Below are positions 48,300 through 57,481 of a stretch of DNA of 64,000 nucleotides, piece after piece. This stretch comes from Aerolutibacter ruishenii (GTDB taxonomy: Bacteria > Pseudomonadota > Gammaproteobacteria > Xanthomonadales > Xanthomonadaceae): assembly GCF_007830115.1 (NCBI RefSeq), contig NZ_VLKP01000002.1:333072-397071 (forward strand), given 5' to 3'. Below the pieces are notes generated by a model. The model was given only the letters and a program-made list of their open reading frames with translations. It was not told where the DNA came from and did no database searches. The position numbers were made by a program, and so were the translations under genes. The stretch's first letter is position 1; the number at the start of each line of letters is the position of its first letter.

Positions 48300-49988
48300 T
48301 CACATCACCTCGGGGGCGTTGACGCCCAGCAAACCCAACCCATTGGCCAGCACCTGGCGGGTGGCCATCGCCAGCACCAGGCGCGCGTCGCGCACGTTGG
48401 CGTCGTCGACCAGGAACTGGTGATCGTTGTAATACGTCTGGAACGTCTGCGCGAGTTCCAGCAGGTAGGCGGCGATCTGGTGCGGCTCCAGGTCGCGGCC
48501 GGCCGTTGCGACCACGTCCGGGTAGCGCAACAGGGTCTGCACCAGTTCGTGCGCGGCGGCATCGTCCACGTCCAGCGGCTGCGCCAGGCCATTGGCCGCG
48601 TCGAACGCCAGTCCCTGCTCGCGCAGCTTGCGCTCCAGCCCGCACATGCGCGCGTGCGAGACCTGCACGTAGTACACCGGGTTGTCCAGCGACTGGCTGC
48701 GCGCCAGGTCGATGTCGAAGGTGAGTTGCGAGTCGGGCTTGCGCGCGATCAGGAACCAGCGCGTCGCATCGCGCCCGACCTCGTCGATCAGGTCGCGCAG
48801 GGTCAGGTAGCTGCCGGCGCGCTTGGACAGCTTCACTTCCTCGCCGCCGCGCATCACCGTGACCATCTGGTGCAGCACGTACTCCGGCCAGCCCTGCGGG
48901 ATGCCGCAGTCCAGCGCCTGCAGGCCGGCACGCACGCGCGCCAGCGAACCGTGGTGGTCGGCGCCCAGCTCGGTGATCGCGCGCACGTAGCCGCGCTGCC
49001 ACTTGCTAAGGTGGTAGGCCACGTCGGGCACGAAGTAGGTGTAGGTGCCGTCGGACTTGCGCATCACGCGGTCCTTGTCGTCACCGAAGTCGGTGCTGCG
49101 CAGCCACAGCGCGCCGCCTTCCTCGTAGGTGTGGCCGTGGGCGATCAGCTCGCGCACGGCCTCCTCGACCTTGCCGTCGGTGTACAGCGACGATTCGAGG
49201 AAGTACACGTCGAAGCCGACACCGTACGCGGCCAGGTCGGCGTTCTGCTCGCGGCGCAGGTAAGCCACGGCGAAGGCGCGGATGGCGTCGAGGTTGTCGG
49301 CATCCCTGGCGCCGGTGACCACGTGGCCCTCGACCTCCACGCTGTCGCCGCGCAGGTAGGCATTGGCTACGTCTACGATGTAGTCGCCGCGATAGCCATC
49401 CTCCGGCCAGCCAGCGTCATCGGGGCCGCGGCCTTGCGCGCGCGCCTGCACCGAGATGGCCAGGTTGTTGATCTGCGCGCCGGCATCGTTGTAGTAGAAC
49501 TCGCGCTTCAGGTGCCAGCCGTTGGCGGCCAGCACGCGGCCGATGCAGTCACCGATCACCGCGGCGCGGCCGTGGCCCACGTGCAGCGGGCCGGTCGGGT
49601 TGGCCGACACGTACTCCACGCCCGCCACGCGGCCTTCGCCGCTGGTGTTGCGGCCGTAGGCCTCGCCCTGTGCCAGCACCTGGGCGATCTGCCGGCGCCA
49701 CGCGCCTTCGGCCACGTGGAAGTTGATGAAGCCCGGCCCGGCGATCTCCACCCTGGCGATGTCGTCGCTGGCCGGCAGCGCGTCCAGCAGCGCCTGCGCC
49801 ATCGCGCGCGGATTGGACTTGGCCGGCTTGGCCAGCAGCATCGCGGCGTTGGTGGAGAAGTCACCCTGCGCGCGCGACTTGGGGCGCTCGATCACGAAGT
49901 CGGGCGTGTCGAGGTCGGCCGGCAGGGTGCCGGCGGCGCGCAGCGCATCGATGGCCTGCGCCACCTGGTCGCGGAGGGTGGCTTTCAC
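48300..49988 (-). CDS. argS: Arginyl-tRNA synthetase
   Basis: A class I synthetase of 562 residues starting at GTG 49988. The HIGH-equivalent is [14 protein letters not shown], preceded by [10 protein letters not shown]. The C-terminal DALR anticodon-binding domain starts near residue 450 and ends in [10 protein letters not shown], typical for ArgRS. ArgRS often lacks a canonical KMSKS; here KLSKRAG takes that place. Confidence 0.96.
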   Translation of the reverse strand: MKATLRDQVAQAIDALRAAGTLPADLDTPDFVIERPKSRAQGDFSTNAAMLLAKPAKSNPRAMAQALLDALPASDDIARVEIAGPGFINFHVAEGAWRRQIAQVLAQGEAYGRNTSGEGRVAGVEYVSANPTGPLHVGHGRAAVIGDCIGRVLAANGWHLKREFYYNDAGAQINNLAISVQARAQGRGPDDAGWPEDGYRGDYIVDVANAYLRGDSVEVEGHVVTGARDADNLDAIRAFAVAYLRREQNADLAAYGVGFDVYFLESSLYTDGKVEEAVRELIAHGHTYEEGGALWLRSTDFGDDKDRVMRKSDGTYTYFVPDVAYHLSKWQRGYVRAITELGADHHGSLARVRAGLQALDCGIPQGWPEYVLHQMVTVMRGGEEVKLSKRAGSYLTLRDLIDEVGRDATRWFLIARKPDSQLTFDIDLARSQSLDNPVYYVQVSHARMCGLERKLREQGLAFDAANGLAQPLDVDDAAAHELVQTLLRYPDVVATAGRDLEPHQIAAYLLELAQTFQTYYNDHQFLVDDANVRDARLVLAMATRQVLANGLGLLGVNAPEVM

Positions 49989-50043
49989 GGAGTATCCGGG
50001 GAGTTGCAGCGGGAACCGGGCATTTTAACCGGGTTTTGCTGAC

Positions 50044-50718
50044 TCACACCCAGCCGCGCGCGGCCAGCGACACCGGCGGCCCATCGGCGATGACGAAGTG
50101 GTCGAGCAGGCGCAGGTCGACCAGCGCCAGCGCCTGCTTCAGCCGCGCGGTCACCGCCCGGTCCGCCGCCGACGGTTCGGGATTGCCGCTGGGGTGGTTG
50201 TGGCCCACGATCACCGCCGCCGCGTTCAGCGCCAATGCCCGTTGCACCACCACCCGCGGATGCACCTCGGCGCCGTCCAAGGTGCCCTGGAACAGCTCCT
50301 CGAATCCCAGCGCGCGATGGCGGGTGTCGAGGAACAAGACCGCAAACACCTCGTGCGGGCGACCGCGCAGGCGCTGGGCGAAGTAGCGGCCGGCCGCCTG
50401 CGGGTCGGTCATGGTTTCGCCGCGCTGCAGTTCGGCGCACAGATGGCGATGCCCCAGTTCCAGTGCTGCGGCCAGGGCGCAGGCCCGTGCGGGGCCCAGT
50501 CCGGGCAACTTGGCCAGCGCATTGGGCGAGCGTTCCAGCAATGGGCGCAGCGGACCGTGCGCCGCCAGCAGGTCGCGCGCGGTGGCCACCGCGTCCCGTC
50601 CGCGCAGGCCGGAGCCGAGGAAGATCGCCAGCAGCTCGGCGTCGGAGAGGGCGCCGGCGCCGCGCGCCAGCAGTTTTTCCCGCGGTCGTTCCGCCGCGGG
50701 CCAGTCTCGAATGTGCAT
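50044..50718 (-). CDS. radC: RadC-family JAMM/MPN+ protein (DUF2466)
   Basis: A 224-residue protein with N-terminal helix-hairpin-helix-like region ([24 protein letters not shown]) and a C-terminal JAMM metalloprotease-like domain, [14 protein letters not shown], with the two histidines and aspartate that would bind zinc. The role of RadC is unsettled; it is no longer considered a repair gene in E. coli. ATG 50718 gives the conserved start [17 protein letters not shown]. It is divergent from coaC, the usual radC-coaBC-dut order. Confidence 0.92.
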   Translation of the reverse strand: MHIRDWPAAERPREKLLARGAGALSDAELLAIFLGSGLRGRDAVATARDLLAAHGPLRPLLERSPNALAKLPGLGPARACALAAALELGHRHLCAELQRGETMTDPQAAGRYFAQRLRGRPHEVFAVLFLDTRHRALGFEELFQGTLDGAEVHPRVVVQRALALNAAAVIVGHNHPSGNPEPSAADRAVTARLKQALALVDLRLLDHFVIADGPPVSLAARGWV

Positions 50719-50816
50719 GGCACCAGCATCCGGCGGCCGGCGCGGCCATGCCATCGGGGGACTGAGCGGCATCGGGTAAGCTAAACCCTGCTTATCGGTA
50801 GGAAATCGCCCCGTCC

Positions 50817-51401
50817 ATGACCGACGAAACGCCCGCCCCGTCCGGGTCGCTGCATGGGCAGCGCGTGTTGCTGTGCGTCTGCGGCGGCATTGCCGCGTAC
50901 AAGGCGGCCGAATTGGTGCGCCGCCTGCGCGACGCCGGAGCCGAGGTGCAGGTGGCGATGACCGAAAACGCGCAGCGCTTCGTCGGCGCCGCCACCTTCC
51001 AGGCGCTGTCCGGACGACCGGTGCGTACCTCGCTGTGGGATGAGGCCGCCGAGGCCGCCATGGGCCACATCGAACTGGCGCGCTGGGCCGACCGGATCGT
51101 GGTCGCCCCGGCCACCGCCAATACCCTGGCCAAGCTGGCGCACGGCTTCGCCGATGACCTGGTCAGCACCCTGTGCCTGGCCAGCGATGCCGCGCTGTTC
51201 GTCGCGCCGGCGATGAACCGGCTGATGTGGGCGCATCCGGCCACGCAAGCCAACATGGCCACGCTGCGGCAGCGCGGCGCGGGTGTGCTGGGTCCGGGCA
51301 GCGGCGGACAGGCGTGCGGCGAGACCGGCGAAGGCCGGCTGATGGAGCCTGTCGATATCGTCGCCGGCCTGGCCGCGACACCCCTGCGGGGACGCCCATG
51401 A
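50817..51401 (+). CDS. coaC: Phosphopantothenoylcysteine decarboxylase (CoaC half)
   Basis: A 194-residue flavoprotein of the HFCD family that decarboxylates 4'-phosphopantothenoylcysteine in CoA synthesis. [21 protein letters not shown] starts the FMN fold; the active-site region [17 protein letters not shown] and the substrate-clamp [15 protein letters not shown] carry the expected Asn and Cys. In most gammaproteobacteria it is fused to CoaB. Here the frame stops at TGA 51399-51401, exactly where the linker would be, and the ligase half begins in another frame with ATGA overlap. Confidence 0.9.
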   Translation: MTDETPAPSGSLHGQRVLLCVCGGIAAYKAAELVRRLRDAGAEVQVAMTENAQRFVGAATFQALSGRPVRTSLWDEAAEAAMGHIELARWADRIVVAPATANTLAKLAHGFADDLVSTLCLASDAALFVAPAMNRLMWAHPATQANMATLRQRGAGVLGPGSGGQACGETGEGRLMEPVDIVAGLAATPLRGRP

Positions 51402-52066
51402 GCGCGACCTCGCCGCTGGCCGGGAGGCGCATCGTGGTGAGCGCCGGGCCGACCTTCGAGGACATCGACCCGGTGCGCTTCATCGGCAACCGCAGCAGCG
51501 GCAAGATGGGCTTTGCCATCGCCGGGGCGGCGGCGCAACGCGGTGCCGAGGTGGTGCTGGTGGCCGGACCGGTCAGCCTGCCCACGCCGGCCGGCGTGGG
51601 CCGCATCAACGTTCGGTCGGCCGCGCAGATGCACGCCACGGTGCTGGGGGCGTTGCCGGCGGATGTGTACATCGGCGCCGCCGCCGTCGCCGACTACACC
51701 CCACGGCAGATGGCGGCTGGCAAGATCAAGAAGCAGCCCGGCCAGGACACCCTGGTGCTGGAGCTGGTGCGCACCGCCGACGTGCTGGCCGACGTCGCCG
51801 CGCACCCGCTGCGTCCGCGGCTGGTGGTCGGTTTTGCCGCCGAGACCCACGACGTGGCGCATTACGCGCGCGGCAAGCTGGTCAACAAGAAGGTCGACCT
51901 GATCGCGGCCAACCGGGTCGGCGTGGAGGGCAGCGGTTTCGAATCCGACGACAACGCACTGGTGGTATATGCCGCCGACGGCGAGACCGCGCTCGGCCCT
52001 GCGCCCAAGCCGCAGCTGGCGGACGAACTGCTCGACCTTGTCGCCGCACGGCTGGCAGAAGCCTGA
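51398..52066 (+). CDS. coaB: Phosphopantothenate-cysteine ligase (CoaB half)
   Basis: A 222-residue CoaB domain that joins cysteine to 4'-phosphopantothenate using CTP. The start region RRIVVSAGPTFEDIDPVRFIGNRSSGKMG is the nucleotide site; AAVADYTP, GKIKKQ and VGFAAET (substrate) follow, and VNKKVDLIAANRV is the conserved C-terminal block. ATG 51398 overlaps the coaC stop. All CoaB motifs are intact, so it should be active as a separate chain. Confidence 0.9.
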   Translation: MSATSPLAGRRIVVSAGPTFEDIDPVRFIGNRSSGKMGFAIAGAAAQRGAEVVLVAGPVSLPTPAGVGRINVRSAAQMHATVLGALPADVYIGAAAVADYTPRQMAAGKIKKQPGQDTLVLELVRTADVLADVAAHPLRPRLVVGFAAETHDVAHYARGKLVNKKVDLIAANRVGVEGSGFESDDNALVVYAADGETALGPAPKPQLADELLDLVAARLAEA

Positions 52067-52164
52067 GCCGCACGCCCGATGACCGCTTGCCCGCCCACGC
52101 CGCGCCGCCTGCTGGCCGGCGTGACCGACCCCGTACCCACCTCCAGGCCCCCTGACAGGACCGC

Positions 52165-52623
52165 ATGCACCACACCCTCGAATTGAAGATCCTCGATGCG
52201 CGTTTCGGTTCCGAGTGGTCGCTGCCCGAGTACGCAACGCCGGCCAGTGCCGGCCTCGATCTGCGCGCCGCGCTGGATGCGCCGCTGACCCTGCAGCCGG
52301 GCGATACTGCGCTGGTCCCGTCAGGGTTGGCCATCCATGTCGGCGACCCGACGCTGTGCGCGGTGATCCTGCCGCGCTCCGGGCTGGGCCACAAACACGG
52401 CATCGTGCTCGGCAACGGCACGGGCCTGATCGACGCCGATTACCAGGGGCCGTTGATGATCAGCGTGTGGAATCGCGGACGCGAGGCTTTTACGATGCAA
52501 CCGGGGGATCGCATCGCCCAGCTCGTCGTGCTGCCGATCGTGCGGGCGACGTTGCAGGTGGTCGAGGAATTTGAAACCAGCGCGCGTGGCGCGGGCGGCT
52601 TTGGCCACTCCGGCGTGCGCTGA
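52165..52623 (+). CDS. dut: dUTP diphosphatase
   Basis: A trimeric dUTPase of 152 residues that hydrolyses dUTP to dUMP. Five motifs are visible: [34 protein letters not shown] (motifs 2-3), [11 protein letters not shown] and the C-terminal P-loop-like GAGGFGHSG. Length and start are standard. It lies 12 bases before algC. Confidence 0.96.
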   Translation: MHHTLELKILDARFGSEWSLPEYATPASAGLDLRAALDAPLTLQPGDTALVPSGLAIHVGDPTLCAVILPRSGLGHKHGIVLGNGTGLIDADYQGPLMISVWNRGREAFTMQPGDRIAQLVVLPIVRATLQVVEEFETSARGAGGFGHSGVR

Positions 52624-52635
52624 CAGGGGAAGCAC

Positions 52636-54963
52636 ATGGTGGACATCAAGATCGAACGCCCGCAGCTGTCGCTGGCGCAACTCAAGCCGGCGCTGCCAGC
52701 GGTGATCGTGGGCTCGTTGCTGTTCGCCGCATGGTTCGGCTGGAGCGGCTGGGAACAGTACCGCGACGGTGCGCGCCGGATCGCTGTCCAGCAGGCGCGG
52801 GACACGGCCGTGCAACAGGCGCAGTCCGCGATTGCCGCCGACACCACGCGTCTTGTCGAACAGGTGGGCAAGCCGGCCTTCCTGACCGCGCTGACCGCCG
52901 GCGACTTTGCCACCGCCAGCGCCGAGTTGGCCAAGGGTTGGCCAGAAGCCACCGGCGCCAGTGTCCAACCGATCGATCTTGACGCCGCGTACGCAGGGTT
53001 GGCCGGCGGCGGCAAGGTCGGCTATGGCCGTCTGGCCGCCCAGGAGTCGGCGCTGCTCGCCGACAAGCCGGTGGTCGCCATCGTGAAGGAAGGCGGTGGC
53101 AACCAGCTGGCGCTGGCCGCACCGGTGCCGCTGGGCGGCGTGGCCATCGGCGTGGCCAGTGTGCTGCTCCCGGCCAACCGTGTCGCCGGTGCGGTCGAAC
53201 AGGCGGCCATCGACGAGGGAAGCTACCTGGCCCTGCGCCAGGGCGGGCACAGCGTGGTCGAACGCGGCGACGCGGAACTCAACACCGGCGCCGAAGCCAT
53301 GGCGGCCAAGATCCCCGGCAGCGACCTGCGCGTGGCCGCCGCCGTGCCCGACGTGGCCGGGGGGCCCTTCGGCCTGGGTGCGATCGCGTGCCTGGGCGCG
53401 GCGGCGGGTTTCCTGCTGTTGGCGCTGGCGGCGTGGCGCGCGCCCACCCTCCGGCGGCGCAAGGGTGGGGACGAGGACGTGGAGCCCGAGGCGGAGCTGA
53501 CGCTGGCCGACGTGGCCGTGCCGGCCCCCGCCGCTGCGTCGCCTGCGCCCACCGAGTCACGGCCCGCAACCGCGCCGGGCGGGCTGGTCGTGGACCCGGG
53601 CATTTTCCGCGCCTATGACATCCGCGGCGTGGTCGGCACCACCCTCGACGTCGGCGTGGCGACGCAGGTTGGCCAGGCCATCGGCACGGTGATGCACGAA
53701 AAGGGCCTGGTCGAGATCGTGGTCGGGCGTGATGGCCGCCTGTCCGGCCCCGACCTGGCGGGAGGCTTGATCGACGGCCTGCGCAAGGCGGGCTGCAACG
53801 TCATCGATATCGGCATGGCACCCACGCCATTGGTGTACTTCGGTGCCTACTTCCTGCGTGCGGGTTCGTGCGTGTCGGTCACGGGCAGCCATAACCCGCC
53901 GGATTACAACGGATTCAAGATCGTCATCGGCGGCGAGACGCTGGCAGGTGACACCATCACCGACCTCTACCAGCGCATTGTCGGCGAGCGCCTGCACATG
54001 GCGTCCACCCCCGGACAGCTGCAGCACCGCGAGATCAGCGAGGACTACGTCGAGCGCATCGCCGCCGACGTGCAGCTGGAACGGCCGTTGCGCGTGGTCG
54101 TGGATGCCGGCAACGGCGTGGCTGGCGATCTTGGCCCGCGCGTGCTGCGTGCCATCGGCGCGGAAGTTACGCCGTTGTATTGCGAGATCGACGGCACCTT
54201 CCCCAACCACCATCCCGATCCCAGCGAGCCGCATAACCTGGAGGACCTCATCGGCATCGTGCAACGGCTGGATGCGGACCTGGGCATCGCCTTCGACGGC
54301 GATGGCGACCGCCTGGGTGTTGTCACCCGCGATGGCGAGAACATCTTCCCCGACCGGCTGTTGATGCTGTTCGCCGCCGACGTGCTGGAGCGCAACCCCG
54401 GCGCGCAGATCATCTACGACGTGAAGTGCACGGGGCGCCTGCCCGGGCACATCCTGCGCCACGGTGGCAGCCCGCTGATGTGGAAGACCGGGCATTCGCT
54501 GATCAAGGCCAAGATGCGCGAGACCGAGGCCGAACTGGCCGGCGAGATGAGCGGGCACTTCTTCTTCAAGGAACGCTGGTACGGCTTCGACGACGGCATC
54601 TACGCGGCCGCGCGCCTGCTGGAGATACTGGCGGGCAAGCCGGGAACGCCTACCGCAACGCTGGCGGCGCTGCCCACCGGCATCGCCACACCCGAGATCA
54701 AGGTTGATGCGCCGGACGGAAACCCGCACGTCTTCGTCGAGCATTTCGTTGCCCAAGCCAGGTTCGAGGGGGCGCGATTGTCCACCATCGATGGGCTGCG
54801 CGTGGACTGGCCGGACGGTTGGGGCCTGGTGCGCGCGTCCAACACCACGCCAATCCTGGTGATGCGTTTCGACGCGGACAACGACGCGGCCATGGCGCGC
54901 ATCAAGGCGAATTTCCGCGAGCAGCTGCTGGCGATCAAGCCGGATCTGGCGCTGCCGTTCTGA
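52636..54963 (+). CDS. algC: Phosphomannomutase/phosphoglucomutase AlgC with N-terminal membrane domain
   Basis: A 775-residue protein with two parts. Residues 1-315 contain a membrane helix (about 18-38), a periplasmic-looking region, a second helix (about 248-268) and an acidic/Ala-Pro linker. Residues 316-775 are an alpha-D-phosphohexomutase: phosphoserine Ser418 in TGSHNPPDYNG, the Mg loop DGDGDR from Asp554, and the sugar-binding GEMSGHFFFKERW. The mutase supplies mannose- and glucose-1-phosphate for lipopolysaccharide and exopolysaccharide; XanA does this in Xanthomonas. The long N-terminal extension occurs in relatives of this group and may tether the enzyme to the membrane. Operon with dut. 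Confidence 0.92.
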   Translation: MVDIKIERPQLSLAQLKPALPAVIVGSLLFAAWFGWSGWEQYRDGARRIAVQQARDTAVQQAQSAIAADTTRLVEQVGKPAFLTALTAGDFATASAELAKGWPEATGASVQPIDLDAAYAGLAGGGKVGYGRLAAQESALLADKPVVAIVKEGGGNQLALAAPVPLGGVAIGVASVLLPANRVAGAVEQAAIDEGSYLALRQGGHSVVERGDAELNTGAEAMAAKIPGSDLRVAAAVPDVAGGPFGLGAIACLGAAAGFLLLALAAWRAPTLRRRKGGDEDVEPEAELTLADVAVPAPAAASPAPTESRPATAPGGLVVDPGIFRAYDIRGVVGTTLDVGVATQVGQAIGTVMHEKGLVEIVVGRDGRLSGPDLAGGLIDGLRKAGCNVIDIGMAPTPLVYFGAYFLRAGSCVSVTGSHNPPDYNGFKIVIGGETLAGDTITDLYQRIVGERLHMASTPGQLQHREISEDYVERIAADVQLERPLRVVVDAGNGVAGDLGPRVLRAIGAEVTPLYCEIDGTFPNHHPDPSEPHNLEDLIGIVQRLDADLGIAFDGDGDRLGVVTRDGENIFPDRLLMLFAADVLERNPGAQIIYDVKCTGRLPGHILRHGGSPLMWKTGHSLIKAKMRETEAELAGEMSGHFFFKERWYGFDDGIYAAARLLEILAGKPGTPTATLAALPTGIATPEIKVDAPDGNPHVFVEHFVAQARFEGARLSTIDGLRVDWPDGWGLVRASNTTPILVMRFDADNDAAMARIKANFREQLLAIKPDLALPF

Positions 54964-55009
54964 GGCGGCGGTGCCGCTGGCCGGCCTCAGGGAGCGCGCG
55001 CACGGGCGT

Positions 55010-55056
55010 CCCCGGTTGTCCGCGTGAGTCGAAGGGCGCTTTCCGGTCAACCGGGG
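55010..55056. repeat. Inverted repeat downstream of algC
   Basis: CCCCGGTTG (55010-55018) and CAACCGGGG (55048-55056) are perfect nine-base arms separated by 29 bases, in the 158-base convergent gap between algC and the next gene. It could form a long-loop terminator or be a protein-binding site; there is no T-run. Confidence 0.35.
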
Positions 55057-55121
55057 CAGCGCCGCCCCGCAAAGTCGCGAGGCGTGGTGATCCGCCGTGA
55101 CGAGCGTCGTCGGCGTTTCGT

Positions 55122-55775
55122 TCAGCCCTCGGCTGGCGGCGTGGCAGGCATCTTCAGTTCGCGGTAGCGCTTGAGCGCCCCGGCAAGTTCGGCATCCATG
55201 GTTGCCCGTTCCTCGCGCTGGCGCACCAGCATGGCCTGTTGTCGGACCAGTTGCTGGTGTTGGCTCTGGATCGACGCCGTCAGCGGTGCCGGCACGGGCT
55301 TGCCCGCCAGTTCCGCTTCGCCTGCGCGCCGCAGCAGGCTGACCAGGCTCTGGCGCAGCCCGGTGATCCCCAGCGACGACGCCTTCACGGTTTCGTCCAG
55401 CAAGGTGATGCGATGCTCGAAAGCGCGCATCAGTTCTTCCTCGGTGGTATACGACTCCACCATCGCCTGCTCGCGGCGGACGCGTTCTTCCTCGGCGACG
55501 GCCGACAGGCGATCAGCCTCGGCCTGTTGGCCGGCAGCGGCGCGCTCGGCTTCGGTCAACGCGCGGGCCACCTGGCCGGTTTTCAGGCCGCTCCTGGCGC
55601 TGATCTCGGTGCGCGCTGCATCGGCGGCGCTGGCCGGCAAGGCGTCGCCGCAGACCTTGCGGCCATTCTCGTTCCAGCAGTACAGCTTCTTGCCGCCGGC
55701 CTGCTGGGCCGCGGCCGGTGCAATGGACAGTGCCGCCAGCATTCCAGCGAGCAGCGCGATGTTCGTGGTGTTCAT
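55122..55775 (-). CDS. Secreted coiled-coil protein of unknown function (DUF4124-like N-terminus)
   Basis: A 217-residue protein with a signal peptide (MNTTNIALLAGMLAALSIAPAAA). A short region with two cysteines, KLYCWNENGRKVCGDALP, resembles the DUF4124 start of many gammaproteobacterial exported proteins. It is followed by long charged helices likely to form coiled coils (ALTEAERAAAGQQAEADRL; LVRQREERATMDAELAGALKRYREL). No enzymatic motif. Probably periplasmic; function unknown. Confidence 0.78.
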   Translation of the reverse strand: MNTTNIALLAGMLAALSIAPAAAQQAGGKKLYCWNENGRKVCGDALPASAADAARTEISARSGLKTGQVARALTEAERAAAGQQAEADRLSAVAEEERVRREQAMVESYTTEEELMRAFEHRITLLDETVKASSLGITGLRQSLVSLLRRAGEAELAGKPVPAPLTASIQSQHQQLVRQQAMLVRQREERATMDAELAGALKRYRELKMPATPPAEG

Positions 55776-55879
55776 GTTGGCCCCCTGCCGCCATCACATT
55801 CCCGCCGCCGTCCACGGCAACCGGTTTCAATTACCCATCGCAAGAATCGCGCCAACTGTTGTGCTCCGCCCAGCCTGCG

Positions 55880-56551
55880 TCATGTGTCGCAGCCATAGGC
55901 CTCACGGTACGCCAGCAGGCGCTGCCGCTGCGTGGCCAGCGTCGCACTACCGCCGGTATAGGCCAGCAGGTCGCCGAGGGTCGCCACCGCCACCACCGGC
56001 AGGCCCTGTTCGATGGCGACGGTTTGTGCCGCGGAACGTCGGATCTGGTCCGCCGCCAGGGTCGCGCCGCCGGCCACCTCCTGGCGGTCCAGCGCGATGA
56101 CGATGCCGGCCACCTGGCCGCCGGCCCCGGCGATGATGGCCAGCGCCTCGCGGATCGCGGTGCCTGCGGTGATCACGTCGTCCACGATCAGCACCCGGCG
56201 ACCGGCCAGCGGCGCCCCGATCAGCGTGCCGCCCTCGCCGTGCGCCTTGGCTTCCTTGCGGTTGAAGGCCACCGGCAGGTCGCGGCCGCGACCCGCGTAC
56301 TCGCACGCCAGCGCGGTGGCCAGCGGAATGCCCTTGTAGGCCGGCCCGAACAGCAGGTCGAATGCCACGCCGGCCGCGTCCACCGCATCGGCGTAGCAGC
56401 GGGCCAGTTCGGCCAGGGTCGCACCGGAATTGAACTGCCCGGCGTTGAAGAAGTACGGGCTGTGTCGGCCGGATTTCAGGGTGAACTCGCCAAACCGCAG
56501 CGCGTCGGCGCGCAGGGCCAGCTCGAGGAAACGGGTACGGTGATCGCTCAT
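55880..56551 (-). CDS. pyrE: Orotate phosphoribosyltransferase
   Basis: Converts orotate and PRPP to OMP in pyrimidine synthesis. The 223 residues include GEFTLKSGRHSPYFFN, the AYKGIPLA block, FNRKEAKAHGEGG and the PRPP loop VLIVDDVITAGTA. ATG 56551 (MSDHRTRFLELAL) is chosen; an in-frame ATG two codons earlier exists. It is divergent from xth with 87 bases between starts, the common pyrE/xth arrangement in gammaproteobacteria. Confidence 0.95.
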   Translation of the reverse strand: MSDHRTRFLELALRADALRFGEFTLKSGRHSPYFFNAGQFNSGATLAELARCYADAVDAAGVAFDLLFGPAYKGIPLATALACEYAGRGRDLPVAFNRKEAKAHGEGGTLIGAPLAGRRVLIVDDVITAGTAIREALAIIAGAGGQVAGIVIALDRQEVAGGATLAADQIRRSAAQTVAIEQGLPVVAVATLGDLLAYTGGSATLATQRQRLLAYREAYGCDT

Positions 56552-56638
56552 TCCCATAGTGTCGGGCGAAGCGGCGGTTTTCGCCACCCGGCGCTTCCGG
56601 TACCCTTCCCGCGTCGTCCATCCAGCAGGGTCGCGCAC

Positions 56639-57439
56639 GTGCGGATCATCAGCTTCAATGCCAACGGCATCCGCTCGGCGGCCAGCAAGGGCTTCTTCGA
56701 CTGGTTCCGCCAGCAGGACGCCGACGTGCTGTGCCTGCAGGAGACCAAGGCGCAGGAGTCGCAGCTGGGCGACCCGCAGTTCCGCCCCGATGGCCACCAC
56801 TGCTTCTACAAGGACGCCAGCACCAAAAAGGGCTACAGCGGCGTGGCGATCTACGCGCGCCGCGAACCCGACGCGGTGATCACGTCGCTGGGTCGACCCT
56901 CGTTCGACGACGAGGGTCGCTACATCGAGGCACGCTTCGGCAACCTGAGCGTGGTCAGCTTCTACATCCCGTCCGGTTCATCGGGCGAGGAGCGCCAGGG
57001 GTTCAAGTTCGACGTCATGGACTGGCTCAAGCCGGTACTCGACGGCTGGCTGCGCAGTGGCCGCGAGTACGTGCTGTGCGGCGACTGGAACATCGTGCGC
57101 AGCCGGCTCGACATCAAGAACTGGACCGGCAACCAGAAGAACTCCGGCTGCCTGCCGCCCGAGCGCGATTGGCTCAACGGACTGTGCGCGGACGTGGCCG
57201 ATGCCGCTGACCCGGCCAATGGCCGCGGCTGGGTCGATGCCTACCGCGCACTGCACCCCGGGGGCCAGGACTACACCTGGTGGAGCAACCGCGGCGCGGC
57301 GCGCGCCAACAACGTCGGCTGGCGCATCGACTACCAGCTGGTGACGCCGGGCCTGCGCGACAAACTGCGCGCCTGTTCGATCCTGCGCGAGCCGCGGTTC
57401 TCCGACCACGCGCCGTTTACGGTCGACTACGACCTCTGA
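56639..57439 (+). CDS. xth: Exodeoxyribonuclease III (AP endonuclease family)
   Basis: A 266-residue Mg-dependent AP endonuclease/3' exonuclease starting at GTG 56639 (VRIISFNANGIRSA). The catalytic blocks are LQETKAQ, GDWNIV (metal/base) and the final SDHAPFTVDY with the catalytic Asp-His. The upstream frame is open but not conserved, so the GTG start is preferred. Confidence 0.94.
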   Translation: MRIISFNANGIRSAASKGFFDWFRQQDADVLCLQETKAQESQLGDPQFRPDGHHCFYKDASTKKGYSGVAIYARREPDAVITSLGRPSFDDEGRYIEARFGNLSVVSFYIPSGSSGEERQGFKFDVMDWLKPVLDGWLRSGREYVLCGDWNIVRSRLDIKNWTGNQKNSGCLPPERDWLNGLCADVADAADPANGRGWVDAYRALHPGGQDYTWWSNRGAARANNVGWRIDYQLVTPGLRDKLRACSILREPRFSDHAPFTVDYDL

Positions 57440-57481
57440 GGAGCGGTGGCCGGTCCATGGCCACACAGGCCATGCCGGCGG

